Position numbers and translations under genes: made by a program | Part shown: in pieces, positions 23,501 through 33,619 of the stretch | Position numbering within the stretch: the first letter of the stretch is position 1 | Layout of the letters: each line of letters begins with the position of its first letter | From: Branchiostoma floridae | Taxonomy: Eukaryota; Chordata; Leptocardii; Amphioxiformes; Branchiostomatidae | Reading direction: 5' to 3' | Assembly: GCF_000003815.2 (NCBI RefSeq) | Contig: NC_049989.1 | Location: 15,330,058 to 15,394,057, forward strand | Length of the DNA stretch: 64,000 bases | The notes under the pieces: generated by a model | The model's database searches: none | Told to the model about the DNA's origin: nothing | The model's input: the letters and a program-made list of their open reading frames with translations, nothing else

Positions 23501-26500
23501 ATACTGTCTTTGGAAAATATAGCAGTGACCATTGATTTATGGTTAAGTTGTAATTTTTATCTATTTAACACAACTCCAGTTTACTGTATATACAACAGTT
23601 TATTCTTAAACAAATTTGTTTTCTTGCACAAAGGTTGCTCTGAGGCAAGCCCAAGCACAGGCAGAAATGCTGCGGAACGATGCGGACATAAAGAAAGAGG
23701 TTGCAGAGACAAAGAAAAGGTATGAAAACTGTACAAGGTAGCTAAATATAGGTCAATTATACTAGTTGTACAATAAAAAAGGCTGTGAGCCTGTAATATT
23801 TGTACCAAGGCTTTCAAGTATTATTGGTAAAATTATAGTCATAAGCATTAATACTTTTAGGAAAGAAGTCATATTTTATTTTGTGTATCATGTGATGCAG
23901 GTCCTTGAAGGAGCCCAAAGTGCTGAATTTTGTCTTCGGGATGAACATCGAGAAGAGGAAGTTGGACGGCATGTTCATCTACAACTGCAGTCGCCTGATC
24001 CGCATGTACGAGTGCGTGGGCCCCCAGACGGAGGGGGGAGTGAACTGCAGCGGTGTGCTGGGGTTCGTGGACGTTCCCTACCTCGTGCTGGAGCCCACCC
24101 ACAACAAGCAGAACTTTGCTGATGCCAAGGAGTACAGGCACTTACTACGAGCCATGGGAGATTACCTAGTCCAGTACTGGAAGGACGTAGGAATAGGTGA
24201 TTTTTAAATTTTAGATTTTACTTGCACCACACCAAAAAGTCTTTTGTGTGGTTATGGTAAAGCCTGCTGTGTGTAATAAGGTCGAAATTTGGGTGAATGT
24301 GTGCTACCTTAGAGAACCTTAATGAATAAAACATTGAACATTGAAAAAGAAATTTACATGCACAAACTTGCATATGCATGTGGTATTTCAAGCCCTGACC
24401 AGACACCCTGTGGTGTTCAATTACACTATGTAGCAAGTGGTAGGACAGCTGGAGGGGCTGGTCACTATATATGATATAGTTGGAAAATTCAGCAGAGCAG
24501 TGGAATTCTTACATTTTGTTTGAATCGCCATTTGCACTGAAGGAGATACTTTGGAGAGATATATTAATTTTTTAGATGCTGGCTTTGATATTAACCTGTT
24601 TAATTCAGATAATAGTTTTGACCTTTATGTCCTAATAAATTTTTTTTTTTATTGTTACAGCTCAACAAGGGGTAACCAAATTCTGGTGAGTAGCTGCTGT
24701 TGGTGTAGCCTATGAATTTACATGATCCTTAGGGTTCATCATTTTCATGGTTTATTCTACTTCCATACATCTGAATAACGGTGCATCAATTCTTATGTTA
24801 ATTTCCATAGTTTAGTGTTGATTTTTACGTCCACAGGGAGAATTTTGGATACTTGAGTCCCAACTGGAAGGATGACCCATCGGAGGACCCCAAGTTCAAG
24901 AGAAAGAGGGCAATGCAGCTCCCACTCACTATCCAGTGTGGTAAGTTTAGAATACTAATCGTACATCTGATTAAAAAAATGCATTTGATAAGAAAAACAG
25001 AACAATAGAATAGAACATTTGGCGTATAGGAACACAAATATATATACCTTTTATGGCATACCTGTAATTATACATATATAGATAGATATAGGTGATCAAA
25101 GTACATTGCCTTATGCAAAATAAAACAAAAATTATTGACCAAATTTCAGACCAGTGTTTGAAGTGGAGAACCTTGCCTTTCTCGGCAAGCAATATCAACA
25201 AGGAGTTTCCAGAAACCTGGAACTGCAACATGAATCCAGATACCCAACGGAACAGGTTAGGAAACATATTTAGTATATTAATAATTCATTTCATTATACA
25301 ATATACCCGTTTTGGTACTAGAACATAAAGTTTGGTAGAAGTCCTCAACATTTGTGTAACCTTATGAATTATTTATTTGAACATATTATTAGAAACACAA
25401 TGAATATGTCAAAGGACTCAACGAGCAACAGATCGATGAGAAGACACGGTGTTGTATATGGCTAAATCCTAAAGTGACATTCATTATGTGTCACATAATG
25501 AATGTCAATATGTGTACCTTCACAGAAGGGGAAACATCGTTATTGGTCTGTCATCTTCCTCTTTTACCTCTTTCATTCGAAACAAATGATGGTCAATGAC
25601 TTGACCAGATGGGTATCACCATATTTATTGGAAGTGTACCAGACACCCTGTGGCGTTCAATGTAGCAAGTGGTAGGACAGACCAGGAGGGGTTGGTCAAT
25701 ACATGATATGAATGGAAAATTAAGCAGAGCAGTGTAATGTTGCCTTTTTAGTTTTCAAGCATGATTCTTCAGCAAGGAATAACTTGCAGCTTGAAAAAGA
25801 ACAGGTATTTCAAAGCAATGTTTAATTGGGGGGGGGGGCAGATGTCCTCATTGTAGCACTGGTACAAATTGTGATGAATGATGTTTGACTCTTCACAGAT
25901 GTTCGGCTGCGGAGGTGAAACAAAACATTCCACAGGGCTTCCTGAAGAAGGAGAGTAGAACAGCAGAAGAGAAGAGTCAGAAGCTCTTAGATGTGGGTAG
26001 AGCAATCTTTTCTAGTATTATTATGTGCAGATGCTGTTTTCTCGTTGACTGAAAACTTGACACTCATGATACATTTTGTTTGATCTTTTGCAAACAGCAC
26101 TCCCATAATGATGTATTCTTGAGAATAGTCTATCTACCATGTTTAAGTGTGCATCCTTTCAAAATAATATATATACATGTACGCACCCTTAATTTGGTTT
26201 TTTTAATTTCCTCCCTTTCCAGGACATTTCCAGGAAGACTAAAGAGTTAGAAAAGCTGCAGGTAAGATTCTTATCCTAAATATCATTTGCTCTAAAACAA
26301 AGAGCTACACTGGACATGTTTAATGCGTGTAAAGACTCTGATCAAATAGATGTAAGACCGTCCTGGTATGTGACACCAGCATTATATTTTTATCAGATTG
26401 AAAATGGAGGTATTATTTTTGGCCTGTGAGTTTGTCTTGATGTGTGTTCAAAGTTTGATTATTATAGACTGACAGGATGCAAGATGGTGTAACCAGAGAC

Positions 26501-29500
26501 TGGCAGGGTGGGAAGGTTGGCTTGGCCTGGTTCCAAAGTTGGTCCCATAGGCTGGCAGGGTGGGAAGGTTGGCTTGGCCTGGTTCCAAAGTTGGTCCGTA
26601 GTCTGGCAGGATGGGAAGGTTGGATTGGCCTGGATCCAAAGTTGGTCCGTAGGCTGGCAGGATGAGAATGCTGGCTTGGCCTGTGTCCAGAATTGAACAA
26701 ACAACATAAAAACTCACAGAAGCTATTAAGTATTTCACGAGGAGTGAGATCTTCAATTCCTTGTTTGAATTAGGTGTCGGTTGTCATTATGCCTTCCTCT
26801 GTAGCTAATGTAAAGTTCATATGATGTTTGTGTATCCTGTAGAATGTGAAAACAGTGACATCAAGGCAGCAGGCTAACGTCCTGGTCAGATCCACCAGAC
26901 CTGAAGCTGCCAGATCATCTCCATCCCCCACCACATCCATATCAGCGAGAAAGGTGACAATTATTCTTTATGATATATTCGTATCCTTTTGATAATTGCA
27001 TTGCTACCATCAGTACTAAATAGACCAGTTGTTTTTGATTGATTTAAGCTGTTTTCTTGCCCATATCTCACCCATATCTCTTGCACTCAGAGTGTTTCGA
27101 AGCCAACACCAAGACTTGATCTTCCTCCCCCGGTGAGGCAGGCTGCCATGAGACGCACCTCTCAGGATACCTCTGCCCAGCAAAGAAGGGCCTCAACAGA
27201 GGAACGGGCTCCTCCCCAGAGGACTAAGTCCACCCCTAGCAGTCATAGACGAGACAGTATCGAGGCCTCACCCCAGAGACAAGCAACAAAAACATCACCT
27301 GTCAAGAGACAATCTTCTGCACCTACATCTACCTCCACTCGGGCAGATTCCGCCAGAAAAGAGACCAAAGCAACGCCGCCACCACCAAAAGCTAAACCGC
27401 CGCCGCCGCCTAAAGCTGTCCCAGAGCCAAAAGCGTACCCTGCAAAGGTAGTGGTCGAGAAAGCATTGTCTTCTAACCAGTCAACCGTCCCTAAATCTTC
27501 AGAAATGAAAAAGCCAACAGCAAGTATAAGTAAGACCATGACGCCAGCTCAGGCTGCAGCAAAACTACAAGCTATAACCCCCTCCTCTATCAAAGTCTCT
27601 CCTTCACAACAACCTGACAAAGACACGGCAGGTGCCCCTGGTGCTAAGGTGCTTGAACCGCCGACCTCGGTGCCAACAGTATCCTCCAATGCCATTGCAG
27701 CAGTAAGGGAACAAAAGGGGCTCAATCAAAGTACGCCAATTACGTCACCGGCAAAGGTTGACCACCCTGATGTGGTCAGTAAGCAGCCATGTCCACTTGA
27801 GGTATGGGAAAATGTCTGTTGGCTGTATGGCTTAGAGCTGACTGCATGCTTCCTATGCCTGCTGCTGACTGCACATCCCCCTCCCCCAACCAACCAAATA
27901 AACAGCCCACCTCCCTGTAGTCTAGCCAGGCCATTGCCTTAATCATTAGTGCCATCATATCACCTTAAAGCTGCTTGCAAAGATAGTTTGCATGATTCTA
28001 ATAATCAGCTAGATATTACAGTGATCATACACCCATTATTTGCTGCATGGAATAGCCAACTAATCACCATCTTGCATGTGAAAGGATTAATGCATTCAAG
28101 GTGTCTTGCTTACATGTCTTATAAAGTATAAAGTACTCCTGTGCCATTGATGAACAAAATCAGCCTATCGTGATAGCTCACAGTAGCAACACTGATTTAA
28201 AAAAAAAAATTAGACATGAGCAAGGTTTAGACATTAAAAATGTCATCCAATTAAAAGTACACAGTAAACTGTTGGCTGAACAAAGATTTGTGTGCCACTT
28301 ATTAAAGAAGATGTTTTTTTTCCATGTCCTAATGCCCTTGATATTTTGTTCTTGAAGAAACCGCCAACCAGGGCACCAACCAAACCTCCAACCAAAAGAA
28401 CCAGCAGTGCTGCAAGTGCAGAGGAAAGTGAGGTACATACAATCACATTTTACAATTTGTGCTTTTTCACCAACTATAATACACATGATATAGCTTGATG
28501 CCATTCACACTGTAATGACTATAATGTTGTATTCATTTTTTATGTTGCAGAGTGAAGAAGAGGTGCCACAAAAGAAGAGGAGGGCAAGCACCACTGCTGC
28601 TTCACCAAAGGTACAGATTGCACTTAATAGATGTGATGGTCCCACTTGAATTGTATAGTAAAGCAACTTGATCATTAGCTCAAAGCTATTGCTGAAGTCC
28701 TCGTTGGACAGTTTCTGAAAGAAGCTGGCAACCAAACCTATATTTCCAGGTATTTTGGCGATGATTGGTGGTAAGGGAGGCTGGCACTTCCCAGACTATG
28801 TCGAGACTCTATTGATAGTCATCTTATGGTCACAGTTGCAGTTCTTTTCTTTGTTTAATGGTCATTTGCATTTGATTCTCTCTTAAGGTATCGGTGAGTG
28901 ATAAGGAAGAGGAGGAGGAGGAAATGGAGGTCACTCAGAATGGGGTACCTGAAAATGGGACACCTGAGAATGGGGTGGATGCAGACTCAGAAGGTCAGAA
29001 GTGTATGCTTGCTACTGCTTCGTTTTTTTTAATTTATATGAAGCTGTAGGATGCTGTCAGTTTTTTTCAGCAGTGATGTACAATGTCATCTATCTAATTT
29101 TCATTTGGATAATTTTACATAATTTAACACTTGAAATTGCTGTTAATAACGACATCCTAGGAAACAATCTTCTCTGTAAGTGGTAGCTGACCCACTGGTT
29201 TTGAGGTATCTTGGTTAAAGAACTTTGTTGTTGAGATTATTCTATGATTGACTTGTTGTTTCAGACATTGGGAAGAAGGTTGAAGCCAAGATTGATGGAA
29301 CATGGTAAGTTTGCCCATTTTGTCTGCATTTGACATGTTTATTTTGGGAAGCTTTGGTAGTTATAATGTAAAGTATTTGCATTCAAAATCTTACAACTAT
29401 TTTCCGTCACCAAACAGGTACAGTGGGGAAGTTGTTGCAACTAACTCGAAAGGTGCTGGGCCAGTTCGATGGAAGGTCAAGTTCGACAAGTATCCAAGGG

Positions 29501-31177
29501 ACAAGTACGACAAATGGTAAATTCTTTTAAAGTCCATCTACAATGTACTTCTGATTCTGTAGATGACAATAACTAGATAGTACATCATTGGCCAAGAGGG
29601 TAGCATTGCAGGATTTGATGTGAAGTTGTCTAAATGTTGTATTATGATGTCCAGAAACAATGACAAGTGTTGCAAAGGCGATTTGTTTGCCAATATATAA
29701 AAACATTTTGTGTACTTTCCGCTTCATAATCATTAATGCAGTATGTGAAGTTCCATGGCTATTGTTTTCTGATACATTTCAGGTATGGCATGGGCAGTGC
29801 TGATCTGAGAATCCCACCAGTAACTCCCGCTAGTGGCGGCAGGATTACAGAGACTGCGCTCGCTCCTGTCTCTCCTGGCCGCCCGCCGCAAGTCGTGTCG
29901 CCCGCCCCGTCCGCTTCCTCCGTACGCTCTGAGGAGTCTGTCCCCGAGGCATCCAGCACCACCAAGCCTGACGCAGTCAGCAGCTACGCCCAGACTCAAC
30001 AGAACTATGAAGCCATATCTGCTGGATATAGGTATTACTTTTTGCAGTGGTTTCATGATTTTGCATAAAAGTTAGGGTTGCATAAAAGTTTTGCATAAAA
30101 GTTAGCCCAGAACCCAGATGTTGGAAAATGAGTACAAGATTTGACCTAGGGAGAAGAGATGCTTTGACAGTTACAATGTAACCCATAACTTTGGAGTGGC
30201 CTTTGGGTCACACCTATGGCTAGGAATTAACCCCAGGTCTTGTTACGTGGTTACCATTAAGTAGAAGAAAAAAGGATTTCAGTTAAGGGCAGTGGAAGGA
30301 GAGGTTTGGGCTCTGCCTTCCAGTGTCGTAACCTAGACAGTGGATAGCAACCCAGACCACTGCCCCGTTGGCCTCAAAAAGGCTATGCGACTACCTTTAC
30401 CTCTTTAGGTGGCTTCCATATGTTAATGATTCAATTTTATACTGTAGTGTCTCATTGTGTATTTGTTATCACCACAGAACATGCTTGCGGTATTTTCTGC
30501 CTCCCTCCTGGATTATGGACAAAGAGAGGATCAGTCAGATGAGTATAGAGGACTTGGGCAACTTTCCACTGGTGCGTTGATTTTCCTCCTCGTGGATATA
30601 GTTCAAATTTGTTAGAAAATGATACTTCTTTATATGTGGACAGAGCAGACATGGATTTCACTAATGTCAACATTATTATTTGCAGGATGACTTCTTTGAC
30701 CACTATGAAAGAGGCCTCAGAAAGGTAAGCTATTTTTTCGTCTCTCATATCTGTCTTGTAGTCATTTTGTTTTATGCACTCATTGCCAGAACATTTTTAT
30801 AAATACATTTACTTATCCTTTTTTTTACTCTACAGCTGGTAAGCAACTTCCAAACCCAGGCAAATGAAAACCAGAGGGAGGCAGACAACGCAAAAGCCAA
30901 ACTGTCCAATGTCAGGAAGCTGATTTCTAAGCTGCTCAAGTCCATCAATGAGGTAATAATTTCATGACTCCAATTGACGCCTGCTCTTTGTAGAATAGTG
31001 TAGTGTAGTATAGTATAGTACAGATACGTTTGCTATATTTCATATACATTAAACTTGATCTGTCTAACGTAAGGAATGTGTTTTCAATTCTAGGACATTG
31101 ACATTGATCCAGAAGCTGATGGAGACGAGGTTGACATGTTACTGGAAGAATGTGTCAGGCAGGCCACACAGGAATAA
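14594..31177 (+). CDS. MORC2: MORC2, MORC-family CW-type zinc finger ATPase (32 coding exons, 1176 aa)
   Basis: Exons: 14594-14655, 15305-15358, 16387-16421, 18276-18344, 18748-18838, 19067-19175, 20923-20997, 21560-21653, 22122-22236, 22473-22601, 22865-22944, 23196-23232, 23448-23493, 23634-23719, 23901-24196, 24661-24685, 24837-24940, 25150-25255, 25899-25992, 26223-26261, 26843-26953, 27091-27801, 28358-28432, 28551-28610, 28888-28993, 29265-29304, 29418-29516, 29783-30031, 30478-30571, 30686-30724, 30836-30952, 31094-31177. All phases agree. The N-terminal GHKL ATPase has ELVDNARDA (Asn37 aligns with human Asn39), DDGEGMD (66-72), FGKS (Ser85 aligns with human Ser87) and [11 protein letters not shown] transducer-like domain carries a coiled-coil finger (about 285-370). 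A CW zinc finger (about 500-540) follows, then a disordered Pro/Ser/Lys-rich linker with one 711-nt exon, a chromo/Tudor-like domain (about 937-985) and a C-terminal coiled coil after [10 protein letters not shown]. Vertebrate MORC2 is a nuclear, ATP-dimerising silencer working with HUSH; human is 1032 aa, the excess here being linker. Confidence 0.97.
16422..18275. other. Large MORC2 intron 3, nothing recognised
   Basis: This 1.85-kb intron lies between the exon ending at 16421 and the exon starting at 18276. Open frames at 17211-17417 and 17747-18004 have no recognisable domain, and the flanking exons join in frame without them. No clear inverted-repeat element was found. Confidence 0.5.
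18465..18530. repeat. Hairpin-forming inverted repeat in MORC2 intron 4
   Basis: Arms 18465-18485 and 18510-18530 (TTTATGGAATTCATACGAG against its near complement CTCGTAGGAATTCCATAAA) are separated by about 24 nt, with one mismatch. Confidence 0.8.
19329..19681. mobile_element. Fold-back TIR element, copy 2 (AGCCTGGGTACCA family)
   Basis: The ends TAGCCTGGGTACCA and TGGTACCCAGGCTA are inverted. The interior contains AAGGAATGGGTTCATGCG facing TTGAACCCATGCCTT. It is related to 5233-5622 in TMEM248 intron 1. It lies in MORC2 intron 6. Non-coding. Confidence 0.75.
20095..20582. mobile_element. Dispersed repeat with TTTGCATAA start, CA-rich tract and TACCTCCAT hairpin end
   Basis: The left part contains GCGAATTAAGTCCAAATTTGCATAA, similar to blocks near 39695. 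Near the right end lies a CAGACAGACACACACACACAGACACACC tract, followed by the hairpin TACCTCCATTTTTTCAATCATGGAGGTA (one arm TACCTCCAT, the other ATGGAGGTA). The repeat at about 39690-39938 ends the same way (CATGGAGGTA). Probably a non-autonomous element; exact borders are uncertain. Confidence 0.5.
24401..24520. repeat. Dispersed repeat, GACACCCTGTGGTGTTC family, copy 1
   Basis: The series AGACACCCTGTGG, TGTAGCAAGTGGTAGGACAG, GGAGGGG(C/T)TGGTCA and AGCAGAGCAGTG recurs in the same order at 25641-25745, and partially at 42231-42345. It lies in MORC2 intron 15. No terminal structure or coding frame was recognised. Confidence 0.75.
25475..25507. repeat. Perfect 33-bp palindrome (16-bp arms, 1-nt centre)
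   Basis: Arms TGACATTCATTATGTG and CACATAATGAATGTCA are exact reverse complements around one T, in MORC2 intron 18. Not associated with an exon. Confidence 0.95.
25550..25745. repeat. Dispersed repeat, GACACCCTGTGG family, copy 2
   Basis: Same ordered blocks as 24401-24520. The upstream portion (ACAAATGATGGTCAATGACTTGACCAGATG-like) also matches sequence before the third copy near 42165-42200, so the family extends at least 80 nt further left than copy 1 shows. Confidence 0.7.
26498..26696. repeat. 51-bp minisatellite, about 4 units, MORC2 intron 20
   Basis: Units begin CTGGCAGG(G/A)TGGGAAGGTT and contain TTGGCCTGG and CCAAAGTTGGTCC, with period 51-52 bp. Because 51 is divisible by three, several frames on both strands stay open and give long repetitive open frames that are not genes. 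Confidence 0.93.
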
Positions 31178-33090
31178 ATCCTACAAGCTGCCAGGCACAT
31201 GTTCACTGTAACATGATACTGTGGCTGAGCAACATTCCTCTGTGTGGTTATGAGGAAACATCCTCAGGCACAACAGGGTTCCAGTTGGAAACATCTATCC
31301 TTCAGGTCGTTCCAGTTTGGAATTATTGCATTTTTAAGACATCTTTTCGTCCTTGCAAGAGTCTACACATTCCATCCGGATGGATCTCGACATAACCAGC
31401 ATTGGTTGAAAATGCACAAGCTTTATTGCGGCGTTGATGTTAATGATTATCAATCAATGTATTGTCCATTACATGTTTGTGGGACTGGGGAGACCATGTG
31501 CCAAGTGGATGTGTTGTCTACTTCACGCTTGTCTATGTTTGCAAGTGGTACTTTTGGCATCAAAGCAGCACTAAATCGTCTTGATTGTATTTCAGCTGTA
31601 CTTAACACGCATTTGTACCAGACTGCTTTCTGGCTGTTTCTCACACAGCAGTCTGTCAATTGTTCAAATCACCCCGGGGATTCAAAGACTTTCTGGACCT
31701 ATTGAAGCCATTGTGGTTTGAGACCATTTATACAAACAGAAACATTTTTACATACAATGTAAATGTCAGCTGCTCTGTAGTACAATTAATGTGTAATTCT
31801 GATAAACGTAGCATGTAATATACATGGCGTTAGTTGCAAATGGTTAGGGAGGAGGGGGGGAACGATCACATCACCTTTTGAACGTTAGCATTCTGTTCTT
31901 GCTCTAACAAATTACTTAACCATGCTCTACTTGGAAGTATCGTGTTTGTGGTAAACCACACCATAACGAAGGGAACCATAAGAGTTATCAAGCCGCTTGT
32001 AACATGATATGTACACAAGAGGTTTAAGATTTACTACTTGATGTGTTTTTAACTGTACAAAGAGTAATGTCCATGTGGAGAAATATTGTCTATGTTCATA
32101 AGGATTTTGTTATGACGACCCGTCAAAGCCTCTAAGAGGCCGAAGTCGTGGTTTCATCAGGCTTCCGTTTGTCCCTAGAAAGGCTGCTGCAGCACATACA
32201 CTTCATAAAGCTCTTCCAAGAAAACGTCGATACGTTCGAGATTCTTGATGGAGGACATTCAATCCCATAATAATAAGTTCATGATTTGTGCCATATGTTA
32301 CAGCAGAGGTGCATCAGTAGTGCACGCACATCTTGAGTTTTAGAATACAGGAAAATTGAGGGTAATGAAAGGCATCCCCATGCAGAAAGATTTTTGGTGC
32401 TCTGTAAACGTTTCTACTCACCGGCATGCGGTGTTCCGTCAGTAGCATTTGGTCATATTCGATGAAAGGACCGCCAATTTTATTTCCTATGTGCATGCCG
32501 ATATCACAAATGTTTGAATCCTGTTTCAGAACTGTAGTCAGCCGTCAAGGGACGGACAAGGAAGGATATTGTAGTGTTAGAAGTCGAGAAAGTAGCTGCA
32601 ACGGACATGTGATACAAGTTTTATGGTTTGAAAATGAGAAGACCATAACAGGAATTACACTAAACATATTGGGAGGTGCACCAACATCCTTTCTAGTTCA
32701 TCCCTAAGGGATAGACATCAGTCAAATCAAGTTATGATAGTTATGTTTTTATCAGTGTCTGACGTAGTGTGAAGTATAGTAATTGTATTTATTTTCGTAA
32801 TTTTGTACCTGCCTGTAATTTGCGTGATTATATCATGGAAGGGAGCGCAATCGGTGACCCGTCATTTGTTGTTGTTCATTACGTAATGACGTGTCATCGC
32901 CCTATAAAAATTGTTTTTTTCACTTGGACGCTTGTGGTGTGTTCTTTGTATATTTACAAGACCTTTTCGCGGTTGAACGTATAGCTAGTTGTGAAGTTAC
33001 GTGTAAAGTCAGTATTACAAGTATCAGTATTCTGAGTTCCAGGTTCCTACCTACCGAGTCCCTTGACCTCCTGGTCGTTGAGGGGACAAG
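31178..33090. other. MORC2 3' region and intergenic spacer
   Basis: This starts with the MORC2 3' untranslated region; a 153-codon frame at 31244-31705 shows no domain and is probably chance. I found no AATAAA or ATTAAA between 31179 and about 33000; the nearest hexamer overlaps the stop codon (31173-31178). At 32880-32910 a TGACGTGTCA site lies close to CTATAAAA, resembling a small promoter, but no coding exon follows. Confidence 0.5.
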
Positions 33091-33134
33091 GTAGACATTA
33101 GGGCTGGGTACCGGTACAAAACCGGGTTAGCCGG

Positions 33135-33359
33135 TGTCAGGGAACCGACTCAGTCCAAGACTCCAACGCGTAACTGGAGGGGAACTCCTTTTAATCTGCT
33201 TCCTAAACCTACGTACAACAATGACTAGAACTATGAGTGCATCTGAGATCACAACTGTTTTCCAGGGAGTCTCCGTCTCAACTGGCCCCTGACCTACTTA
33301 CGACTCTATCTTTAGAAACCTATGGGCCGCTTCAAGTCCTTTCAGGTGACCCCGTCACA
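33135..33359 (-). repeat. 3' LTR of the Gmr1-like element (left copy)
   Basis: 225 bp with TG...CA ends, apparently identical to 38526-38750. It is the 3' LTR because the element reads on the minus strand. Confidence 0.96.
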
Positions 33360-33360
33360 T

Positions 33361-33378
33361 ATCCTCCCTTTTTCCCTT
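33361..33378 (-). promoter_or_regulatory. Polypurine tract of the LTR retrotransposon
   Basis: On the minus strand this is AAGGGAAAAAGGGAGGAT, immediately upstream of the 3' LTR. This is the expected position and composition for second-strand priming. Confidence 0.85.
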
Positions 33379-33619
33379 GATTGAAACTATTTCAATCACA
33401 AGTCTCGATCCGACTTTCTAAAGGACTAACAATAGAGCTTTACCTTTCTTACGGTGACAAGCTTGACAAACAAAAAAAAATAATAACAAAAAGAATAGTT
33501 GTGAACATAACTAGAACTAATCAAATACATTGCTAAACTACATTACTTTCTCCTGCGCATCGCCATGCTAATCATCAGTTCATTGGTCCGAAACTACCCT
33601 TGCTATCGTCGTCAGTTTA

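Noticed and set aside
26413-26756. Several 60-100 codon open frames on both strands with tryptophan- or proline-rich repeats
   Set aside because: They come from the 51-bp minisatellite, whose period is a multiple of three and keeps frames open; there is no evidence of coding.
27243-27539. Glycine-rich minus-strand frame
   Set aside because: Antisense shadow of the proline-rich MORC2 linker exon.
31244-31705. 153-codon plus-strand frame after the MORC2 stop
   Set aside because: No domain or family similarity; it lies in the presumed 3' untranslated or intergenic sequence and the MORC2 protein already ends at its expected C-terminus.
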